Assembly: GCA_003956705.1 (NCBI GenBank)
Contig: QZCP01000523.1
Location: 124,118 to 188,117, forward strand
Source: Brevipalpus yothersi
Lineage: Eukaryota; Arthropoda; Arachnida; Trombidiformes; Tenuipalpidae
Direction: 5' to 3'
Length of the DNA: 64,000 nt
A program made the translations under genes and the position numbers. Shown here piece by piece: positions 26,887-37,537 of the stretch; the stretch's first letter is position 1, and each line of letters starts with the position of its first letter. Under the pieces are notes generated by a model. That model did no database searches and had not been told where the DNA came from. It was given only the letters and a program-made list of their open reading frames with translations.

Positions 26887-27617
26887 TTATTTAGCTAGAA
26901 AAGAATAAACTTTTACTATCTGAATAACTATTATGGCGATAGAGAGAGAATTGGCATCCAGTTCAGTGATTGCTAGCATGCATGGTCAGATGGGTTGAGA
27001 ATGTGGCTTTTCCAATCTGTTGGGTGTTCGAAGCTCACCAGATAAGTGAAGCGAAATGAATAATTTTGCGGTCAACTAAGATTGAGCAAGAACTCAGTTT
27101 GAGTGAGAGAAGGAGAGGAAGGAAGAATAATGTTTCCACGCTAGAATCAATGACAAATAGAAGGTAAAAAGAGAAAAAAGTGAAAATTTTCTGATTATCA
27201 GTTAGAGAGGAAGAGGAGAAAGATGAGGGAGAAAGAGCTGGTAAGAAAAATAAAAGGAACTTTTTTCATGAGAAAACTTTAGCACAGATGAAATCATAAA
27301 TTGTGGCCACTCAAGACGCCTCTATCTGAGTGTAGAGAGAAAGAGAGAGAGAGAGACCCAAGAATATTTCATCAAGTGCAGTGGATTTTGCCAAAATTGA
27401 CGTGAGAAATGCCTGCGAATTTTGTGATAAGTTCCGATGCAAAAGGGGCGATGAGTGTTGATGCCATTGAACGGAGAAGAGAGAGAGAGAGAAAGTTGGA
27501 TGTTCAAGCAAGTTGTTCACGAGCAAGATGATAGTATCACAAGTAATCAGACTGTCATTCGGATAATTCGAAATTAACGATGAAAAATAGCTTCAAATTG
27601 AGTCTCGCGTTTCATCG

Positions 27618-27680
27618 GAAGAAGAAGAAGAAGACGATGAAGAAGAAGAAGAAGAAGAAGAAACGGATGAAGAAGAAACT
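27618..27680. repeat. GAA/GAC trinucleotide-rich run
   Basis: Imperfect (GAA)n on the + strand. One frame reads as an acidic Glu/Asp string of about 45 codons ending in TAA, but no start codon or splice context supports translation. Confidence 0.85.
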
Positions 27681-30600
27681 AGCATACAGACCGGATTGAA
27701 AGAGGAGGCAAAATAAAAACTGTGGGCTCATCGGGGAGCTTTGGAAACAGATTCACTCAATATTTTCATCTCAGCCTCCCTTCCTGAGGTAATCCAATTA
27801 TTTTCTCACTTTTTTCTACTCACCAGAACTCTGCTTCACTATGACACCCAAAGTTTGTTTGAAGTTCATTCTCATGATGGTGACACACACACATACACAC
27901 ACATGGACATTCATGATTAGGATCGAGTTGGAAGTCCGAAGAGAGGGAGGGAGAGAAGAAGATGCTGGGAAGAAGATGAGAAAAGATGGACAAGCGAGAA
28001 CTTGGATATATATCTCAAGAGAGAGATCAAGAGGACGACGGTAAATGTTCTTGAGGCTCAATATTTTTCGCCTGACTCGGTGTGAGAAGAAAGTGTATGA
28101 ATAGAGAAAATTCTGGCCGAGATGGAGAGAATGTTCATCAATTAGTGATGACATTTTGCGATCGATTAATTTACTTCCACTGTCAAGTCCACGGTAGTGA
28201 ACTTGATCGTTTTCACTCTCATTCTCAATGGTGGCTGAGATTCGCGTTTTTCAAGGCGAGAGTATTTTTAAGATTGGCTTACATGTACTCGAGGAAAGCG
28301 TGAAAAATTCGCATGTGAGACGTTTATTGAACGTCTTGGTAACTTGTCCATCGCTTGTTCAGCTTCTTCATCTTCTTTTTCGTCTCCCTCTTCTTCTTAT
28401 TCTTCTTCTTACGAAAACTTAAGCAACATCAAAGAAGATGAGAGCAGAAGAACAAGAAAAAGGAGGCTGAGAAAAAGAGAAAGCAGCCACCCCCAAATCA
28501 TTTTGCTTGGAGAATCAGTTTTGTGTCTGTGTGAGAGTATGTGAAAAATGTTGAGCCAGAAAAAGAGTGGGAAAAACGATATGGACCAGCAGAGACAGAG
28601 GAAAATGAGATCTCATCCGTGGCCATCATCATCTTTATCGTTATGTCTCTTTTTCTCTCTCTCCCTCTATCTTTCTCTAACACTCATATTATTATCATGA
28701 AGAACTGGAAAACGATGGTGGAAAAGATATTTCGAAAGGTCTACTAAGTGCCAAATTTCAGATCAACCCAGCCATTTCCTAGCATCATAATCGCTTTGGC
28801 CATCTTTCGTGTATGATCTTCGATTCTTATCGAATATATTCACTTCTCCAACAAAATTTTATCCTATTAGGCATTTTTTCTTCTCCCTACCTACCAACTT
28901 TACAGGTTTGACTTGAAATATATATGTTCAGATTTCTCAATTCTATCAGATGATGTCCCTCGAGCATCGAGTGAAGACCTTAATCTCATTTTTTCTCGAT
29001 CGAATAAGCATTAGCTTTTCACTCAAAATCATCGATACTATTTTTTTTCTTCTAAAGAGGAAAGGAAAGACGGAGAGTTCAAGAATTCTAAGATTCTCTA
29101 GGAAAGGAATTCTCGATTCAAAAGGATTGAAGTTTGGAATACCCTTCCATAAATTGAATGAAAAAAATATATTAACCAGCTTCAATCTCCTATTTGTTGA
29201 GATGCTGGAATCATCGTTAGCATTGTTGAAGAAAAAATGAAAAAAAAACATATTTCTCAACTTATGATGTCAGATGCTAAATGTTTCATGACAATGAATG
29301 AATATTAGGAAGAAAAATTAGCAATTAAACTAAACATTAGAATATATGCATGCTTCTCGAACCATGAAAATTCCTTCATGGATGTGTACTGCCTGGAAGA
29401 AAAAATGAATTTTCCATTCCAAACTTTGATCAATGATTCATCTAGGAGCTTATCCACAGGAAAACATCCAAGGCATTCATGAAATGAATCTTGTTAGCTA
29501 TAATCTAAGAACAAGCAAATTGATTACCCAGATAGGAAAAGTATTTCTCACAGTATTTTCAGGTTTTTTCTCAAAGAATCTCGATTCCCTAGAGCAACTT
29601 CCAGTTGTAAATAGGTGTGTCCTATGGGCAAAAATTTTTAGCCTCAGAAAGGAATTCATGTGAGTGTATGTAAGTATGTATGTGTGCGTATGGACCATTT
29701 AATTTACCATGAAATTCTTTGATCAGTGAATTTGCTGCACCCTAAGCTTCAGAAAATTCGATTGTGAGCTTGCTCTGCATCTAATTCATCGTTGATTAAA
29801 ATCATGTACTTCCGATTTTTATCAATCTAACTGCCTACCTAGAAGTAAGTCAGAATTGATGACCATTTAAAAGGAGCCATGAATAGAGTGAACTCAATTC
29901 TTTTGTTTTGCGTTGATTGGGATTGAAGTTTTTCTGTCCGATTAAATTTTTGAATAGCTCAATACACAATCATTCCACAATCCTACTTTCAATTTTTCGA
30001 TTTAATTTTCTTTTCCTTTTTTATCCACATCATTTGGTCAAAACTTTCACGTTCAAATTCAAAGTGATTCAGTAGCGCAATCAAGCTTGTATCTTCCAAC
30101 GCACAGTAATAATAATGATCAAAGTTGAGTACATGTATATGTGGCATGGAAAAAAAGAGGAGAGGCAAAATTTTGCTGGTAAACTTTTCATTTACAAGAT
30201 GTAATCAAGTGGTCGGTCAAAAGTGATTCAATATTTTGTGTTGTTGTTTTACAATCTTGTGGGATTGAAAGAGAGAGGAAGAGAGAGGAAGAGAGAGAGT
30301 GGAAAGTGAAGAAAAAAATTTTCGATTGGAGCCCAAAATGAATGGCCAATGTTGATGATGATCAAACCGGTTGCCTAAAGTACCTGTAGTCAGGCAAGAT
30401 GAATTGATTTGACAGGATAGCTTATCAAATTGGTTACAATCGGGTAGAAAAAGGCTCACTTTTTCATCCCAACATAATAATAATGGTAATGGTAATGAAT
30501 CTTTCATGGAAAACCTTCCACATGTATATATACATGTGTATGTCTTGGTACCATTTCCTGAGAAATGCTATCCTAATCTATCTTTTTGATCACAAAAAAT

Positions 30601-31195
30601 AGAAGCAAAAAGAAATCTTTCAAGCCATCACCACTGTTGTGGCCCCACAGTCTAGGTTCCGGTGTGTTCGGTGGTATGAAAGAAAAAATTTCATTCCAAA
30701 TCATCTCTGACAGCCGTTTATCAGTGTATCCAGGTTTGATTCAGACGTCTGATCACTTTTTCACCAAACGAATTGTGAATGTGTGTGTATATACATACAC
30801 ACATACTGAACTGAATCTAGGAACGATAAAAGTCGGGTTCATGGACTTCTCTCACTCTGTCAACAGCACTCAAGCCATTCCTCTCTCTCTCTCTCTCTTT
30901 CATCCATTTTATGATCGAATTCAAATTGACTGACTTCATGGTAAACTCACTCTCTATCGTTGGCTCAATTTCTCTACATGTTTTCTGAATTGCAAATCAC
31001 ACTGATATTTCATCGATTGATCTCATCTTTTCTCTCTTCCTCTCCTATGTATTCCTCCTCAGTATTCTGCTGGGAGGAACTTTTTTTTCTCTTCCTCTCT
31101 TGTCTTATGCAAATGAGCATACTATTATCATCATCATCATCCTAGCCTGGCCAGAGAATGACATTTTCCTACGGAATAATGTGCATCGATAATAT

Positions 31196-31197
<2 letters not shown>

Positions 31198-31239
<42 letters not shown>
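31198..31239. repeat. (CT)n microsatellite
   Basis: Pure run of about 42 bp in intergenic DNA. Confidence 0.95.
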
Positions 31240-31243
<4 letters not shown>

Positions 31244-33045
31244 CAACCAGTGTTGAGATGTGAACACTTTTATTTTTCCTATCGATTTGCAATGCAAGTG
31301 AGAGAAAAAATGTATGTTTCTGATTTGTGTATGATTTTTTTCTTTGGAGCTTGAATTTTTATTTCCTCATGATTGTTGATATTTTTTGTTGCTGCTGTTA
31401 GATAAAAGAGAGAGAGAGAGAAGAACGAATAATATGGAAATTTTTGTACATTTATTTGTTGTGTGGACATCTTGATCAATTTTTTCACCTTTTACAGCTC
31501 CACCCACAGAGAAAGAGAGGGAAAATGAAGTGAATCATGATGAAAATTGTCTGAGAAAATTTGAATTGATAGTTCGATCTCACGGAATACGATCTGTGTG
31601 TATGTGTGTGAGTAAGAGAAAAAGATGAAAGAAGAAGAGCCAAAATGTCTTCGCGTGAGAAGATCAATTAGAAAAGTAATTCACTCCTCATCTGATGAAT
31701 TTTTATCTGAATACTCTTATTTTCTAATAGGAGAAACATTTTTCGCTCTTGGTGGTTGACACCAGTTTAGGTCATGAAAGTGGTCTCACAGTATTTATGT
31801 ACTGAAAAAGGCTTTTGCTGGCCTCAGTAAGATCGATATCAACTGTGTATTGGATCAGCTGAATGTTCACCTCTATTGGCCTCATAGCATGAGGAACCTC
31901 TTGCAGGCCACTTTTACAAACAATTAATCACGTTTAAAACAGACTTTTCATCAATCAGCTCAATTCGTAAGACAAGCTTTCTTCATTTCTCTCTCTCTTT
32001 CTCTCTATTCCATCCTCATCGTTATTATCAAACTTGAATTTATTACTGGCTCATCAGTAAAAAAGTGAGAAAGAGAAATCATGTCAATCGTAGGGAACTG
32101 GCATGAAACAGAGTAACAAATTCATTTTCAACCCATGTATTCAGCTATTCAGTGTTAGAAGATAATATTTCTTTGCCCACAGCACTTTTCACTCGTATTT
32201 TGTAAGTTGTAACTTTTATGGTCACACAAGTGATCTCTTTTCGATTTTCATCCAAAAAAGCAGAGTGTGAAAATGAAAAGATCTGAAGAAAAAATCAGCT
32301 TGTTGGTGTATTTTAGTTCATCCTGAGTGAGGAGGAAAAGGAGGAGTTTAATTCGCTTCAAATCGGCTTATCATGTCTCTTTTGTAGAATGAAGCTTTTC
32401 AAAGTGTGTTTTCGGAAGAAATATCTCTTTTTTTTACTTAATCATTTTATATCCTCTCTCTTCTCTCATGAAAAGTTTGGTACCATTTTTTTGCCCCAAG
32501 AACATTTTTGTTTCCAAATAATCGATGCGATGAATTTTATCAGCAAGTCACTTTTGTTCTATTTTTCACAGCTAATTTATATTTATTTGGGCATAGGGCA
32601 AGAGAAAGAGAGAGCATCCTGATGCCAGAGGATTTTGTTTTTCAAATTTCAACTTTTCTCTCAATTGAGAAGGACTGCACTTTTTCGTATGACAGTTAAA
32701 GCCACTGATTTCAAGTTGACTCTGAAGGTGAGATCTGAGATTCTGTCAAAAAAGAGCTCTCCAGTAAAATTTGGGCTTGGAATAAACCATATTATCTCCT
32801 TTCTTGAACGAGGTTAGAATAGAAAGTTTTTTTTGCTCTAATCAGACTTAGAGCTGGATTAGCTATAGGAAATTAATCGTGCGATCGTAATTTGAGCAAG
32901 AACTCAGGAGATAACAGAATGATCCTAGAAAATTCTAGGAGCTCCTACCAGACACCCATTAAGTGTTTAGCATTTTTATGAAACATACAGCAAGTGCTGA
33001 AAGTTATTGTAGTCTGTAGAAAAATCATTTTTAGATGGATTTTGA

Positions 33046-33051
33046 TTTATT
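33046..33051 (-). terminator. Polyadenylation signal of the TIG-domain gene
   Basis: Minus-strand AATAAA, about 190 bp beyond the stop codon of the gene at 33238-34179. Confidence 0.5.
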
Positions 33052-33237
33052 GATGAATTCTTGATAAAAATTGATTTGATCAAAATCTTAAAAAACTGAT
33101 ACATTTATAAGAAAATCGTTGTATTTAGAGAGAAATTAGTTCTCTATAGTAAATTAAAGTTGACTTTTTGGGGAATCTTTGATATTCTTCGTACAGAAGG
33201 AAAAACTCTGACAAGGAGTCGATCATAAATCTTAGCC

Positions 33238-34179
33238 TTACTCATTAAAATTGGAGCGATGCTCAGCAAGTTCTAATGACTTTCGATAGAAGAAACCTCT
33301 TTTTTTGTCCATGTCTGAGGTATTAAATAGTGCAAAGGATGTAGAGGGAAGTGAATCGATAGAGTTACGAGAAATTTCTTCAACCAAGTCTTGTCGAAGA
33401 ATCTTCAAGGCTTTTCTTGGAGATTCTTCCCTACTGGAGTCTAATGTTTGATGTAATTTTGTGAATTTGATATCTGCATCGGTGAGCGATATATTAATTG
33501 AGTTGAATGATACTGGATCGGATGATGATTGGCCTTTATTATCCAATGATTTCGGTTCAAATTTTGAAGCTGATATACTTAAAAGAAGTATAACGTCAAT
33601 TATCTTCCCATCATTATCAAAAAGCTTTGGGATCAAATAACGTGACCCAAATGCGTCTATTAATCCAAGGCTCATAGATCTGGGTAAAGCTAGTGAAATC
33701 GAAATATTTGGCTTTGTTTTAAGGGAAGCGGAAATATTGAACATCTTCGGTACTCGATTATGTGTAGCTTGGTCATCTTTCAATCGTCCTATCAGTTCTT
33801 TTGTGAGTCTATGTAGCCAAAATAAAATCATTTTTGGACTGTCTAGTGCATCTTTACCGTCATCAGAGAAGCGTTTCCCACATCCGATAGATTTCGGTAA
33901 GGTACCTTTGAATTGCTTAGAACAAGTACCAATTCCACCTGATTTTGTGGTGAGAATAACGTCTCCATCCTTTTCACTCTTTTTCGTACGGGCCTTTATC
34001 TCATTGCTCGATATCCATTCGACGGTATCAGTACAATTCTCATCACAGATGAAGAGGCTCACGATATCATCCTGACTTTGACCAAGATTGCGTCCATAAA
34101 TTTTGATTTCTGTATTACTACCACCTTCATCTGGCATCAGTTCGGTAACACGAGGTACCCGATCATCATCCCAATCCAT
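33238..34179 (-). CDS. Sec5-like TIG-domain protein with novel C-terminus
   Basis: Intronless, 313 residues, starting at the first ATG after an AT-rich leader. Residues about 9-95 form an IPT/TIG domain clearly related to the N-terminal, Ral-binding TIG domain of exocyst subunit Sec5. It is about 40% identical by eye to the full-length EXOC2 encoded at 37538 on the other strand; shared blocks are NLG, GDVI, TT, GGIGTC and QFKG. Of the two rat Sec5 residues known to contact RalA (Thr11, Arg27), the threonine is kept (T12) but the arginine position is tyrosine (Y28). Residues 96-313 do not resemble the rest of EXOC2 or anything recognised; they are hydrophilic with a serine-rich middle. Function is unknown: a truncated exocyst paralogue, a competitor, or a new protein. 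It shares a divergent 0.8-kb promoter region with the nucleoplasmin-like gene. Confidence 0.8.
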   Translation of the reverse strand: MDWDDDRVPRVTELMPDEGGSNTEIKIYGRNLGQSQDDIVSLFICDENCTDTVEWISSNEIKARTKKSEKDGDVILTTKSGGIGTCSKQFKGTLPKSIGCGKRFSDDGKDALDSPKMILFWLHRLTKELIGRLKDDQATHNRVPKMFNISASLKTKPNISISLALPRSMSLGLIDAFGSRYLIPKLFDNDGKIIDVILLLSISASKFEPKSLDNKGQSSSDPVSFNSINISLTDADIKFTKLHQTLDSSREESPRKALKILRQDLVEEISRNSIDSLPSTSFALFNTSDMDKKRGFFYRKSLELAEHRSNFNE

Positions 34180-34987
34180 GATTAATTTGACCGATATAAA
34201 TTCTCGTTTCCAATGGATTGATTGTTTCTAATTCTTTGGAATCCGTTCTAACAATAAAAATAGAACGGAGTTTATCAAGAAGAACGGGTTGAACATGAGC
34301 TAAACAATCAATTTTAATGAAAAAATCCAATATCAAATGGATTAAGACATTCTAATTAAAATATCTACCATCAAAACTCACCAAGGCATTCAAAATGTAA
34401 ACATTATTGCATCATCATTAGGCTTCCCATACACATAGCCGTATACATATTCAATTCGTTCTGATGATTCCAATTTTTTCCAAATTAAAATCAATCCACC
34501 CATAAATTTCACAAAATTCACCACAAACCATCTAAAAAAAGACTAATTTTCATCCACAAACAATCAATTAAATTAAATCATCCCCAAAAAAACGCCCAAA
34601 AATCTAATCCATTATATTGATGATTTCATCATCTTGCACCGACAAAAAATTAACCGATTTTTCACTCTCTCATCTAGTTGATAAACCCAGACACCAGGGG
34701 GCTACCAAGATCACGGAAAAGATAGAAGTTTAAAAGTTAAATTTCGCGGCTTTTTTCACATCAGACTCGTTTCCACTTCCGCCATCAAGCTTCTTCTCTC
34801 ACTTCGTTGATGTTCATCACACACATTGGAAAAGTGAGCTGCTTGCTTGTTGAACTTTTTCTTTTTCTCTCAATTTGATTTGAATTGACCTTTACCATTG
34901 GTGTGATCATTGTTTTCGCCTTTGTCATTGTTTCTTAATTAGTGGATTAACTTATCGTATTATTATTGAATTGAATTGTCACATATT
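34180..34987. promoter_or_regulatory. Divergent promoter region, TIG protein / nucleoplasmin-like gene
   Basis: This 808-bp interval separates two head-to-head start codons and must contain both promoters. It includes a CACCAGGGGGCTA block at 34692-34704 that resembles the CTCF core, and TTCCGCCATC near 34777 resembling a YY1/Pho half site. These assignments are by eye only. Confidence 0.5.
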
Positions 34988-36318
34988 ATGGCTACAAGTA
35001 TGAAAATGTTTTGGGGTAAGTTGTGTTTGTCTGTGTATGGACATGTTACCGACCATGCTGCCTTTAAATACACGCGTTTCTTTGAACCGCGCTTGCTAGG
35101 AAGAGCACGTTTTCTGATCTACCTTTAAATATGATGTTATTTTTTGATTTACACTAATTGTGTGCGATTTTTTTAATTTAATTTATTCTATTCTTTAACA
35201 TTTATTTAGGCGTTGTCCTTGAGCCTGGTAAACAGTATGCTCAAAAAGCTGACACTTCATTCCATTTGACTATGGCCGCTATTGAACCATCCACTAAAGC
35301 ACCGGCACCCAATAAAACACCTATCACTTCTGTTCTATTAGAGTCAAATAAAACAAAATTTATTTTATGTAATTTGGATCAACAGAACCACATCCAGCAG
35401 CAATTAGATTTTGTTTTCGTTGAAGGTGAAGAAATTGTTTTCTCTGTCAATGGTGATAGTAAAGTTCATCTCACTGGTTACATAATGCCCGAATCTGACC
35501 TCGATGACGATGGTATGTACGATGAATCTGATGTCGATTCTGAGGAGGAAGCGGTTACTACCGTCAATGCTAAAGGTAAAAAGCGTAAAGATATGGAGGA
35601 AGCCAAAGGAAATAAGAAGGTTAAATTTGGTGGTGATCAGGCTGCCAACAATAATAAGCAAGACAAGAATAATGTGAAACCTATTCTCAAGCCTAACCAA
35701 CCTCAACCAGCAAAGCAAGAGCCCAGGAGAAAGGATCCTGCTAACTTGGACAATTCGAACGATCATGCCGATGATGATAGTGATAGTGATAGTGACGATG
35801 ATGACAGTGATGATATGAGCGATGAAGAGGAATTTGGTAGCGATGATTTGGCTGACCTCTTGGATGGTTTCGATAAACAGCATGATCTTGATATCGGTCG
35901 TGATGATGATGATGATGATGACAGTAGTAGTGATAGTGACGACGACGACGACGATGATGATGATGATGATAGTAGTGAGGATGAGCCTGTAGCTTTACGC
36001 CAGCAAAAGACCAACGAAAAGCCCCAACAGAAACCAAAAGGTACCCCTAAACCTCAGGGAAAACCTCAGCAGCAGAATTCAACTCCTAAAGGGCAATTTC
36101 AGCAGAAGCCCTTCCAAAATCAGAATCAAGGAAAAAAATCACCAAATAATAGTCCTGGAAAGCCTAATCATTTCAATCAAAACAAGCAAGGAGGTGGTAA
36201 GCAGAGTGGTGGTAAGCAAAAGTTTAACCAAAATCAGACCCCTGGCAAGAAAGGAGGTACTCCATTCGGTAATAAAAGTTTTGGTAGCGCTGGCAAGAAG
36301 AAGAGTTGGCAAAAGTAA
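34988..36318 (+). CDS. Nucleoplasmin-like acidic nuclear protein
   Basis: Two exons, 34988-35015 and 35210-36318 (donor GTAAGT, acceptor TTTATTTAG), giving 378 residues. The N-terminus MFWGVVLEPGKQY opens a nucleoplasmin-like beta-barrel core (about residues 7-115). This fold is found in histone chaperones and in insect FK506-binding nuclear proteins (FKBP39/46). Acidic Asp/Glu/Ser tracts follow at about 115-128 and 195-262; the second is encoded by GAT-rich repeats. The tail is rich in Gln, Lys, Asn and Gly and basic at the end. No FKBP peptidyl-prolyl isomerase domain follows, unlike FKBP39/46, so it is called only as a nucleoplasmin-like histone chaperone of nucleus or nucleolus. The 3' end is convergent with PSMB3. 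Confidence 0.85.
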
Positions 36319-36364
36319 CCAGTGTAATTACTGATCTCCATTCGATCCATTCTTTCAGTTTTTC

Positions 36365-36370
36365 AATAAA
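36365..36370 (+). terminator. Polyadenylation signal, nucleoplasmin-like gene
   Basis: AATAAA 47 bp after the stop codon. The opposite-strand PSMB3 signal lies only 43 bp further on. Confidence 0.75.
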
Positions 36371-36412
36371 TGTTTCATTCTACTCCTTAATTGATTTTGC
36401 AATTATTTTCTC

Positions 36413-36418
36413 TTTATT
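36413..36418 (-). terminator. Polyadenylation signal, PSMB3
   Basis: Minus-strand AATAAA 33 bp after the PSMB3 stop. It lies tail to tail with the signal at 36365, so the two mRNA 3' ends probably abut or overlap. Confidence 0.7.
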
Positions 36419-36450
36419 AATATGAAAAAGATTTACTTCAATGAATATCC

Positions 36451-37161
36451 TTAATCCATTCTTCCCTTCAAGATTCTCTGAGTAACTTTATCTTTTTCAA
36501 CTATATAAACAATAGCACCATAGCCAGTACCAGCATCACGGTCACACGCTGATAGAAAGGCTTGTGAGGCCACTTCAAATAATTGTTCAGGTGACATGTC
36601 TGGTTCCCATAAGGCTTCAGCGGTACCCATGGCTTGATCAGCATTGTGACCAGCGAAAACGAAATCCTTTTTCACTTCGCCCGCTCCGATACAGTCCATA
36701 CCATTGAGAAAGACCTCACCAGATTCAGGATCTGAGTGTGTGTTAACATGTGGAAAGGAAAACAGAAAAAAATTAGATTTTTGCACAAAAACAAATGCAA
36801 CTTGAGTGAATCAACAAAACTTACCAAGACCGGCGACAATCGGACCCACAAAATACGGACCAAATCGATGTTCATACAACAAATTAGAGACCATCGAAGA
36901 CAACACTTTAGGCGATATCTTGCGACCCTGTTCTAATTCGTAGACATTTATTCTGAATGAAAGTTTTTGAAATACTGTCAAAGCATCGGTCGCCAATCCG
37001 GGTAACAGTAGATACAGATGAGGATTAACTTGATATATTTTACTGTGATTCATCGATATTGTGGTCATCTTCACACCCAATCGTCGATCACACAATAGAA
37101 CCAGACAATCTTTACCTGCTACCGCCATGGCACCACCACCATTATAATCCATTATAGACAT
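36451..37161 (-). CDS. PSMB3: Proteasome subunit beta type-3
   Basis: Non-catalytic beta-3 subunit of the 20S proteasome core. Two exons on the minus strand, 37161-36825 and 36731-36451; the split codon joins as IVAGLD-PESGEVF. Total length is 205 residues, the same as human PSMB3. Family signatures: start MSIMDYNGGGAMAV, GLATDALTVFQKLSFR, NLLYEHRFGPYFVGP, SLWEP-like ALWEPDMSP, and C-terminus VTQRILKGRMD. There is no propeptide-threonine active site, as expected for beta-3. It is head to head with EXOC2. Confidence 0.97.
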
Positions 37162-37537
37162 GGCTGATTGTGATTTGTTTGTTTATTTGATGTCCAACAC
37201 AAATTACAATTAAACACCGAAAAACTTAATTTTCAATAATTTTGCACAATCACACAAACTTCTTGCTTCTTCTAGCACAACATGAGCGCCGCTCATGTTT
37301 TGATCGGAAAAGTGCCATCTTTTGGCTCATTATGTATATCAAGATGATAACAGAAATAAGCAAAGTAAAGTAAAGCCGCTTAAGGAAGATGAAATTGAAT
37401 TAATTTAATTGTTTGTGTATGTTTCATTGTTCATGTTGAAGTTATCGAGACAAAGTTTTGATATTTGGAAGAGAAAAATTTTTTTCCACAGTGCGTGAGT
37501 GTGTGTATAGTGGATATTATTTTGGATCGTCATCATC
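37162..37537. promoter_or_regulatory. Divergent promoter, PSMB3 / EXOC2
   Basis: Only 376 bp separate the two start codons, so this is a shared promoter for two housekeeping genes. It contains a perfect 21-bp inverted repeat at 37279-37299 and, just after it, AAGTGCCATCTTTTGG (37310-37325), whose reverse strand carries an AAGATGGC YY1/Pho-like site. Confidence 0.75.
37279..37299. promoter_or_regulatory. Perfect 21-bp inverted repeat
   Basis: Arms AACATGAGCG and CGCTCATGTT flank a single C. It is unusually GC-rich for this window and contains two CpG-containing GCG/CGC steps, in the middle of a bidirectional promoter. It fits a binding site for a dimeric factor; no factor is assigned. Confidence 0.55.

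Larger units (their letters stand above)
26344..33237. other. Gene-poor intergenic region
   Basis: No recognisable gene family was found. Contents: 3' UTR of carboxypeptidase copy 2 (AATAAA at 26450); an unrecognised protein-like minus-strand open segment at 26701-26886; a GAA-rich run at 27618-27680; a CT microsatellite at 31198-31239; short CA/TG runs. Between about 26.9 and 28.7 kb the + strand is purine-rich, opposite to the first 20 kb. A few 60-115 codon open frames (for example 28950-29240, open on both strands) look non-coding. Confidence 0.6.

Noticed and set aside
27587..27716. Acidic 45-codon frame over the GAA run
   Set aside because: No start codon and no splice sites; explained by the trinucleotide repeat.
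28946..29260. Roughly 100-codon frames open on both strands
   Set aside because: Overlap on both strands in AT-rich DNA with Phe/Lys/Ile-biased translation suggests non-coding sequence.
35404..36037. Long minus-strand frames rich in His, Ser and Ile opposite the nucleoplasmin-like gene
   Set aside because: They are antisense shadows of the GAT-rich acidic tracts of the real gene.
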